From: Pelomyxa schiedti
Taxonomy: Eukaryota > Evosea > Pelobiontida > Pelomyxidae
Reading direction: 5' to 3'
DNA length: 64,000 nucleotides
Assembly: GCA_020536535.1 (NCBI GenBank)
Contig: JAHLWZ010000187.1
Span: forward strand, 63,089-127,088
In this document: one piece after another, positions 56,385 through 64,000 of the stretch
Layout: every line of letters begins with the position of its first letter
Numbering within the stretch: the stretch's first letter is position 1
Position numbers and translations under genes: made by a program
The notes under the pieces: generated by a model
Told to the model about the DNA's origin: nothing
The model's database searches: none
Seen by the model: the letters and a program-made list of their open reading frames with translations, nothing else

Positions 56385-59300
56385 ATGGGTAGATAAGCCA
56401 ACGAACCACTACCAACACTTTTTTTCCCGCCCCCACACCAAACTGGTTGGTGGCAACAATAACTTTTTTTTCCCCCCCCACAGCTGGCTTCATTTCGCAC
56501 ACCACAACAAGTGGTTGTCCAACTGATCCCAGCAGTTCCACCGCCCCCACGACCTCGAGTTCCAACCGCTCTGCCCTTTCGAACCGGTCAGGAACACGCC
56601 ACAGGAAAGCACCCATTGATGCAGTTGCAATTCCCACTTGCGCCGTGGAGCAGCGACAGGACTGGCTCCGGTGTGAGAGCCGGGTGAATATCCACCTCGT
56701 ACTGGCATTTGAACTGCTTGGTTTCAAGGCAGTTCCCATCGACGGCACTTTCGAGAACAATGAGCTGGCCCTCTCGGTGCTGTCTCAGATGTGCTCTGAG
56801 GAAGACAAGAGCAATGGGGTTGAGGATGCAAGCCACTGCCGGGATTTGGCTCCACCACTGGACAAAGTGGAAGCAAAAGGGGTAGCGACGAACCGGCCCT
56901 CCCCACTTGCACTTTTGACCATTTCCCGAACTAGTGCAAGATTGAAATGCTATGGTATATCTCTCAATAAGGTGTTTCATCATATTGGGAAAGCTTTTAA
57001 ACCAGATGAACAGAGCACTGTGATGAATTTCCAGAAAAGTGTGAGTCACATACTGGAGGTTTTTGACACAAATGTCTCCCTTGAGGCCAGCATTGCCTTT
57101 TCACCCCTTGATATTCAGTTGGACCTATTTCAGGTCACATTTGGCGATTGTGTAAAACTCGGGGTAGTTAGCAAGCCGGAATCAAAAATAGACAGTGAAG
57201 TGGGGAACAAGGGAAACACAACACATACCCTTGAAGCTGAATTAAAACTCACTATGGGCTCAGTTATGGGCTTTATAAGGAACATCCTTCTTGATCAGCC
57301 ATCAATTGCTGACACCTTGGAGGTGATAACACAGACAAAATTCTTGACACTGACGGAGACATCTCTTTTCCACATTATTATCAAACTTGATCTAGGTGGA
57401 GGGAAGGGAATGGTGATGGAGCACTTCTCTCTCTTTGTGGGACCCATCACTCTCCTTGGGGTACCACTGAACATTACAACTAACTTACCCACGTCGAGTG
57501 ATCAAGTCAACCCCAGAAGATCGCTCTCCTTGGCACTACAAAAGCCAATACTTCCACTTGGAGAAGAGACTACCTTGCTCTCCATTGTCTCGAAACTTCA
57601 TGCACTTCCCCCTAAGATCCAGGATGTACTGCAGAAATTCGTGCTTAAAGACTACAAGTTATTGCTATCACTGCCAGTGGATTCTGGGGGATTGTCAACC
57701 CTTCTAGAACTTTCTTTTGCTTTCTACATTAATGTGTCTCTCCGTTCTCGTAATGCTATCAGCTGCCAGGCTTGCCTGCTGCACAACCCATTGCAGACAT
57801 GTGTTGTGGTGTTGTTTGATAACTTGGAGTTATTTACGATCATAAGTGCCATCTTTGGCACTTCCTTCGGTCTACCTTTGCGTCTCTATATATGCCAGTT
57901 CCTGCTTCTTCATCAATCCACGAGCGCAACAGTACCTTGTTCAACACCAGAGTCTTTTGTCACCTCATTTTTTTCTGAAAATGAAGAGAGGCAATTCCAA
58001 AATATGTCTGGCCAGCAGCTGGCACTTAAACAGGAGGAAAGGATTCTTTTACAGAAATCTTGTCAAAAATTGCTTAAGCGGAAGGAAGATACCTTTCTTT
58101 GCCTTACCATTTCTTGTTACCTCACTGGACAACTTTTTGACATGCTGCACCTTGAAGGAACAACTCTTGTGGGAAAGCTTATGATTTTGGACGAATCTCC
58201 ACAATTGAAGATCAGCCTCCCAGAACTTAAACTACCTGGCTTGGATCCTGGCAAAGCCTCTTTGCTGCTGAGTCCTGGGGGAGTTGAAATTAAGACCACT
58301 CTGAAGTTTTCCCATAATCTGAAGTTAGAAGCTTCTCTTAAAGGCAGCATAACCAGTCGTTCAGTGAGAGGTAGGGTCACACTTGATGAGGATGAAAAGG
58401 GTGAAAAGCCTGGTATTCCCCTATCACTATTTATTCCTGGAAGCCTGCCCTTTATCAAAAATCTGGCCGTATATGGACTGCAGGGGGAAGTTGGTGTTTC
58501 CTTCCCACCACTAAATGTATCCATCCTCCTTGGTGGGGGAATTAGGGTGCTTTGGGAAGATGGGCCAAAGCCATTCATGGAGGCAGTAGTCAGAGCCACT
58601 GTGCTAGTGTGTGCACCTCCGGCAATCTCAATAACAACACTTTACGTTGCATGTGCTGACATCACTCTTGGCTCACTTATTCGGATTGTCACTGGGTGGT
58701 CCTACAAGGATGTGCAGCTCCTCGATACTATATTTCCTGTTGTGAAAGAGTTGGCCTTTCTGTGTAAGGTTGATGACAAAGAACTTGAAACAGTACCATC
58801 GATGCCAAACACAGAGTCGGCAAAACAAAACTCTCTGGTGCATGTAATTCAAATGTTCTCGGAAAGGAAAAAAGGATCGCCACTATTACTGGCACATGAG
58901 CAATGCCTTGCATTTGTAGCACATCTTTCCTGGCTCGGCCTGGAGGGAAAAGTGGTTTTCTTTTCTAAGGTGGGGAGTACGGGTGCTGCCCTTCTTTTCC
59001 AGCTTATGATTGAAAACTGGGAATGTAAAGTAGGCTCCATTGTTCTCTTCAAACTTGGACATGGATCTTCAGGAAAGGGTCTAGATATAAAATTGCTGTT
59101 AGACACAAAATCCAGACAAGCTTCTTTCGACCTTGAGGCTTATATTGAGGTCCTCCCTGGAATTCTAGGATTTACAATTCAAGCTGAAGTTCATTTTGGA
59201 AATGGTGGGCGACCTGGCAGTGTCACTTCCTCAGGGAAAAAGCAAGACAACGGCTTGCATTTGGAGATTGCTGTTAAAATATCTTTCTCAAGAAGGGAAA

Positions 59301-62300
59301 ATTGTGAAGATAATGACATGTCACCAGGAAACCCCAGTGGTCTAGTACTGGAGGGTACCTTGCAAGTCACTTGGAGAAAAATTGTACCAGATGTGCGTGC
59401 TGCTATTCGAATGTCCAGTAGAGATGGAGTGATATCTGCCCTTGTAGATGGACTGAAGTACTGCCTCACCAACTTTTTTAATGTGTGCAAAGGGGCACTA
59501 CAACGAGCTGAAGACGCAGTCTCAAAGTATGTGCCAAGATTTGTTCAGGGCCTTCTGAAAGGTGTTCTTTATGTAGCAAAGGCTGTTGTCAACGTAGTTG
59601 AGCAAGGTTTTGTTGCAGCCATTCTTAAACTTCTTAATGCCTGTGCGAAAGTATTGGATGTAAAATCACTGGAAGTATGTGGTGAAGTTTGTGGGGATGA
59701 CAAATCAGTAGTCGTGATGGTTAAGTTTGAACTCATTGTTTTTGGGCATGTACTTCAAGGCTCAATTCAAGTGAACTTGAAAACTCTGATAATTGATCTT
59801 TGCAAAAAGGTCGGAGGATAAGCTTCCCTTGTTTACCTTCTCACTTGAGTACAGGTACTTCAAAATATAGTTTTATGGTGGAAGGACAAAAATGCTTCCG
59901 AGCCCGTTGAGAAGTCAGAAGTACCTGATGACGATTGGTACAGAAAGGAATGCTTCTTTAGTGACGAGGATGAAGAACTTAATGTCACGAGTACAACTTG
60001 TGAAGATGCAGCGTACAAAACTGTAGCCTTGCCTCCTTGTAGTGAGTATATCGGCAGTCCCGATGACGATGAGTCAACGATACAGTTGAACAGCCTTATC
60101 AATGATGTATCTCGTAAAGTTGATCTATCTAGTAGCATGCCCCCAGAGGATGCCCTTGATCTCACAACTGCAAGTCTGAGTGACCCAATGCTCTCCGAGG
60201 TACCTTGCATAACAAAACCCCCCATCAAGTGCTCCTTATGCAGTGAGTTGGTTCCAACATGCATTTTTAGCAAGCACATGAGGATTTGTCGTCTTACTGA
60301 ATCACCATGCCTCAAGTGTGGTGAGAAAGTTAGGCTTGCCAACAAAGAAAGGCACGATACCGTGGATTGCCCCAAAAAGGTTCTCATCCCTAGGCACTGT
60401 GAGTACTGTTCAGAGAAAGTTGCTGATGGCTCAAAGATGCATGAGCACTACAGCCAGTTCTGTGAGGGTGATTGGACTTGCCCCAAGTGTGAAAAGCCAA
60501 TGCGCCGGAAAGCTATAGTCATGCACTTCTTAACTTCTGATGTATCTGTGAAGTGTTCAAATGGCGGACCAGATGATATTTGCTCAAAATGCAACTGCTA
60601 CAAAGAAAGTCCACATGATTGTAGTGTAGATAAGTTCTGCCCGTACTGTGAAGAAAATCAAAGCACTACAAACCACATCTGCGGTGCGGCAGAGGAATGT
60701 GCTTTTTGCCATATACTATTTCCGCGAGATTTAGGAGAGGATCATAAGGAAAGAGATTGCACGGGTGAAGTGTCATGTTCATACTGTGGAGAGCTCTTGC
60801 CGGCATCCAAAGAGCCTGCTCGGGTGAAAAGAAGCCAGCACTTTGCTGCATGCAAAGATGCTCCTGCTGTGTGCTTCTACTGCACTCAGCTTTTCCACCG
60901 CTCAGTAATATCCAAGCACATGGAAAACTGCAAGGACAGGTTTAAAAAGTGCACAGCAAGAGGGTGTACCAAGAAAATTGAAAGTGAGGTTTACAATTCC
61001 GCCTATGACTATGGACAGTGCCCTTGTTGCCTGGAACATTTTACCTCCCACTGGGAGCTCAGGGAGCACCTAAAGCATTCGTGTGCAAAATTTTGTTTAC
61101 AGTGCCGCTGTGGGGCCAAGTTCTTGCGGACACACATGACTGGACATCTAAAGTCGTGTGCAACATTCGAAGTTTCTTGTGGTGTTTGTAATCTGACCAA
61201 CTTATCCCTGAGGGCTCTCTGTAAACACCTTTCCTCAACGTCATGTGCACTTCCCCTTCCGTGCCCGCTTTGCCGGGGTCCAGCTTGCTTTAGTGAACCA
61301 GACATTACTTCTCACCTATGGAAATGTACTGCAGAAACAAAGTGTCCTTTTTGCCCCACCAGCACGTTATTGTGTGACCGGGCTAACCATCTGCAGTTTG
61401 AATGCGAGTTGTTTGAGGTTTTCTGTTTTTTTTGCCAGCGTAGAATGCCTATGAGGAAGCTATATAATCACTTGCACTGCTGTCCATGTATCAAGCGCTA
61501 TTGTATTTTTGACACTTGCACAGCAGCAAGAATGACCCTCACTGAACTTGAAATTCACTTAGACACTAGGTGCCCATACTTTTTTGTCTCCTGCATGGAA
61601 TGCAATGCACCCATTTTGAAGAAGGATGAGGAAGCCCATTTGATTCAACATAGAATCCTCCGGGTTCAAAAACTCCCTCCTGACAGTTTTCTTACATCAA
61701 CAACTCATGGAAATAACCTTCAACGCCTTCTGCCAATTGAAAAGAAATTCCTGATTTCAAAGGGAAAGACAGCAACCAGACGTCAGAACCGTCTACACAA
61801 GATTGCTCTGGTGAATTTCTTATCTGAAGAAATGCTTCAACAAGACGAAGGTATCAATCTTGTTCAGTGTCCCAAGTGTAGTGAAACAATGGGGTACTCC
61901 GATTTACCTGTGCATCTGAGTTGCTATTGCCCCCGCAATCTGGAGAAATGCCCGCGGCAGTGTGGCTACACAGGGCCTGCAAGCAACATAATCCAGCACC
62001 TAACTAAACAGTGCTACCTTTCACCAGGAAGGTGCATCCGTGGAGATAAGTGCACACTGCAGGTGCACTTTCGTGTCCCACCTGAGGAGGCACGTCTATT
62101 ATATCCAGATGAACCAGGTACTGAAATTCACAAACCAGGTATTTTCCAGTATGTTGTGGAGCGCATCATCCCAGAAAATTCCAGGCGCCTTTCAGGTATT
62201 GATCCCGAGGAGGCACTGTACACGACACTGTGTTCCAGGTCGGTGGAGAATGGAGCCCCTTCGTGTATTCATAAGCGCGACGAAACAAGGCATGCTATAT

Positions 62301-63598
62301 TCTGCTTCAATGGAATCCAGGAGTGCATATTTTGTCATTGCCCGACCAGTGATTTGTCCCAACATATTCTTGATTGTACTGAGGCCCGCCGGCCAATCGA
62401 GTGCGATTTCTGCTCGGTCAGAGTCCCTGTCGTTGAAATGCCTGAGCACTGGCTATACAGTTGTGGGGGAAAAAACTTCCTAGTCACCTGTCAGGATTGT
62501 GGTGCCCGAGTGCCGTTTCGTTCGTTAGAGGCTCACCATCTTTGCTCTTGTCCTAAATCTAGCTTACAGTGTCACTTGTGCGGGAAGCACTTCAATACAG
62601 AAAAGTACCCCAGGCACATGCTGAAGAAGTGTAACGGATCCCTTTTCACTGTGAAATGTGGGTTGTGCTCGCAGTGCTGTACCACAGGCGAGCTGCTGAA
62701 TGGAACTCATTATGCCACCAAGTGCTCAAACTGCAGTTGGAGGTGCCCCCTTGGTGCTGCGGATGAAATAGAAACAAATGCATGCCGCAAGGAAGTACCA
62801 CTTTGCAAACTCGAGAAGCACTTGATCCCTGACATAGGGGGTGACCTCTGCAAATCCTGTAAATTGCCTTGCCCCAAGTATCCAGCATGCAAAGCAATGG
62901 TATTGAGAAGGGACCTGACTCACCACATGGAGCACGAATGTGACTATTACACTATCCCTTGCCCCGGATGTAAGGGTTTGATTCCCAAGAAAAACTACGC
63001 TCTGCACGAAAGGGGTTGCGTCTTTGCTAATGAAATTGAAAAAGAATGTGGCGACTGCCATCAGATAGTAAAGACTGCATCATGGAATTACCACCGAGCC
63101 AAAACTTGTGAAAAACGCCTGGTCATGGCCCACTCGGAACTGGATTTTCAACGACATGAACCACTGCAGCAGGAACACATCATGAGACCACTATCTGGCC
63201 CTCATAGGGAGCAAAAGGAGAGTGGACTTTTTTCCTGGTTCAGATCGTTGCTATTTGGTAAGGCTTCCACTACTTCGACGAAAAAGCATTGCAGCCTCTG
63301 CAATCAGGACTTTTCAGACCAGAAAGCGACATGCCCCAAGGTGGAGGCCCTGCGATGCAAAACTTGTGGAGAGACTGACAAAACAGCCAACGGCGGGCCC
63401 ACAGTCACAAAACCGTGCCTTCGCGCATGTTCTCATTGCAGAGCACCAGAGCCACAGTGGAAGACAACCAAGTGCACACACGTGGTTTGCAAAAGGTGCG
63501 CAGAAGTGGTTACAGTTGGTGGCAAAGGGTGCCTCCAGCAGACCTTTGATCAAGTCCGATGGGAAGTGAGAGAAAAGGGTTACTTCATGAACCTATGA
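56385..63598 (+). CDS. Giant protein: N-terminal repetitive beta-rich half, C-terminal array of zinc-finger motifs
   Basis: Not recognised as a known protein. A four-base first exon (ATGG, 56385-56388) joins to 56484. A 45-base intron (59810-59854) joins LIIDLCKK to VLQNIVLWWKD in frame. Exon lengths sum to 2,357 codons plus stop, with no phase error. Residues 1-1110: after a disordered N-terminus, repeated alternating hydrophobic/glycine segments such as NVSLEASIAFSPLDIQLDLF and LTLTETSLFHIIIKLDLGGG suggest beta-repeats. Near the end of this half is an amphipathic stretch (FVQGLLKGVLYVAKAVVNVV). Residues about 1190-2357: more than 30 CxxC or CxxxC pairs with spaced His/Cys (IKCSLCSELV, RHCEYCSEKV, IPCPGCKGLI), like TRAF/XAF1-type fingers. 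The C-terminus has CSHCRAP and CTHVVCKRC, a RING-like C-x-H-x2-C-x2-C. Two separate genes are less likely, because the zinc half lacks an ATG until 282 bases into its open frame. Confidence 0.65.
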
Positions 63599-63862
63599 GT
63601 TCATGATCTTTGCCACAAAAAAGAAAAAATAGTGTGGGTAGAACAGTTGCAAGTTTTTCTATCTGGGCACCTTTTTGAATCAGGTTCGCCACCAAAACCG
63701 GGCAGGGGTGTGCGGAACTCGAGCGTTAACAGCCGTTCAAACGACGTTTCTTTCTTGTTTGAACGGCTGTTAACGCTCAAGTTCCGTCGAATTGCAGAAT
63801 CAAGATGCCTGAAAACCAACTTGCAAGAAAGCAACAAAAAAAAAAAAAACCGAGCCCTGCGT
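63599..63862. other. Intergenic region with long hairpin
   Basis: 264 bases between the giant gene and the gene entering at the right edge. Apart from the inverted repeat listed separately and an A-run (63836-63849), I see nothing. Confidence 0.6.
63713..63786. repeat. Long inverted repeat (30-base arms, 14-base loop)
   Basis: Left arm 63713-63742 and right arm 63757-63786 are reverse complements except for one position (C at 63720 opposite A). The uninterrupted core is 22 bases (GAGCGTTAACAGCCGTTCAA plus AC). The loop is GACGTTTCTTTCTT. It would fold into a very stable hairpin if transcribed. Confidence 0.95.
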
Positions 63863-64000
63863 ATGGGTGAATGCCCCCTTCTCTTAACTCTCAACTCAAG
63901 CTTTGGATTTAACTTTTCGTGCAGCCACTTCTGTGTCCAACACCACAACTAGCGCCGCTGCAGAGAGCAACCTCGCCTTAAGTACAACTAAGCCCAAGGA
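63863..64000 (+). CDS. First exons of a gene cut by the window edge
   Basis: A four-base first exon ATGG (63863-63866), an intron gtgaat...cgtgcag (63867-63924), then an open frame to the end of the window reading MATSVSNTTTSAAAESNLAL and on. This mirrors the first-exon structure of the neighbouring giant gene. Only about 26 residues are visible, Ser/Thr/Ala-rich, so no function can be given. Confidence 0.5.

Noticed and set aside
59815-60140. Treating the giant locus as two genes ending and starting here
   Set aside because: The splice 59810-59854 preserves frame and the downstream frame has no ATG for 282 bases; kept as one gene with moderate confidence.
1-64000. tRNA, rRNA, CRISPR or transposase genes
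   Set aside because: No T-arm/anticodon pattern, repeat-spacer array or transposase motif was recognised by eye; a tRNAscan-SE and Rfam run would be decisive.

Overview
This is a gene-dense eukaryotic nuclear window. Nearly every gene is split by short GT-AG introns (about 40-110 bases) with T-rich 3' ends. Intergenic gaps are small, and neighbouring genes often face each other at a distance of under 100 bases. Importin alpha, Aurora, Arf, Timeless, Eps15, HPS1, PARP and RhoGEF homologues, ankyrin-type proteins and an M11 (gametolysin) metalloprotease together point to a free-living protist. An amoebozoan is my best guess, held with low confidence. I saw no tRNA, rRNA, CRISPR array, transposon or bacterial-style operon.

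Layout. 0-10 kb: importin alpha (+), a TauE/SafE-like membrane transporter (-), a RhoGEF with a C-terminal propeller-like region (+), Aurora kinase (+), and an Arf GTPase broken by a 100-N assembly gap (+). 10-21 kb: a large secreted/type I membrane M11 metalloprotease (-), a Spinster-type MFS transporter (+), and a protein with one C2 plus three calpain-type C2-like domains (-). 21-32 kb: two convergent ankyrin-type genes, a BRCT-PARP, and a USP-fold protein that has lost catalytic residues and ends in a membrane anchor. 32-43 kb: an HPS1 homologue, a giant BTB/pentapeptide-repeat protein (-), an AIRIM (C1orf109)-like gene, a cyclin F-type F-box/cyclin protein, and PP1 inhibitor-3 (-). 43-64 kb: a CoA-binding-fold protein (+), Timeless (-), an Eps15-like endocytic scaffold (+), an unrecognised coiled-coil protein (+), a 2,357-residue unrecognised protein with more than 30 zinc-ligand motifs (+), and the first codons of one more gene at the right edge.

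There is no obvious pathway cluster. Several genes share broad themes: cell cycle and DNA replication (Aurora, cyclin F, Timeless, PARP, PP1 inhibitor-3) and membrane traffic (Arf, Eps15, HPS1, RhoGEF). The most unusual items are the giant zinc-array protein, the catalytically degenerate tail-anchored USP, very short first exons recurring in neighbouring genes, and a 30-base-arm hairpin near the right edge.

Exon boundaries were read by eye from splice signals and frame continuity. Outer gene limits are firmer than individual splice sites.
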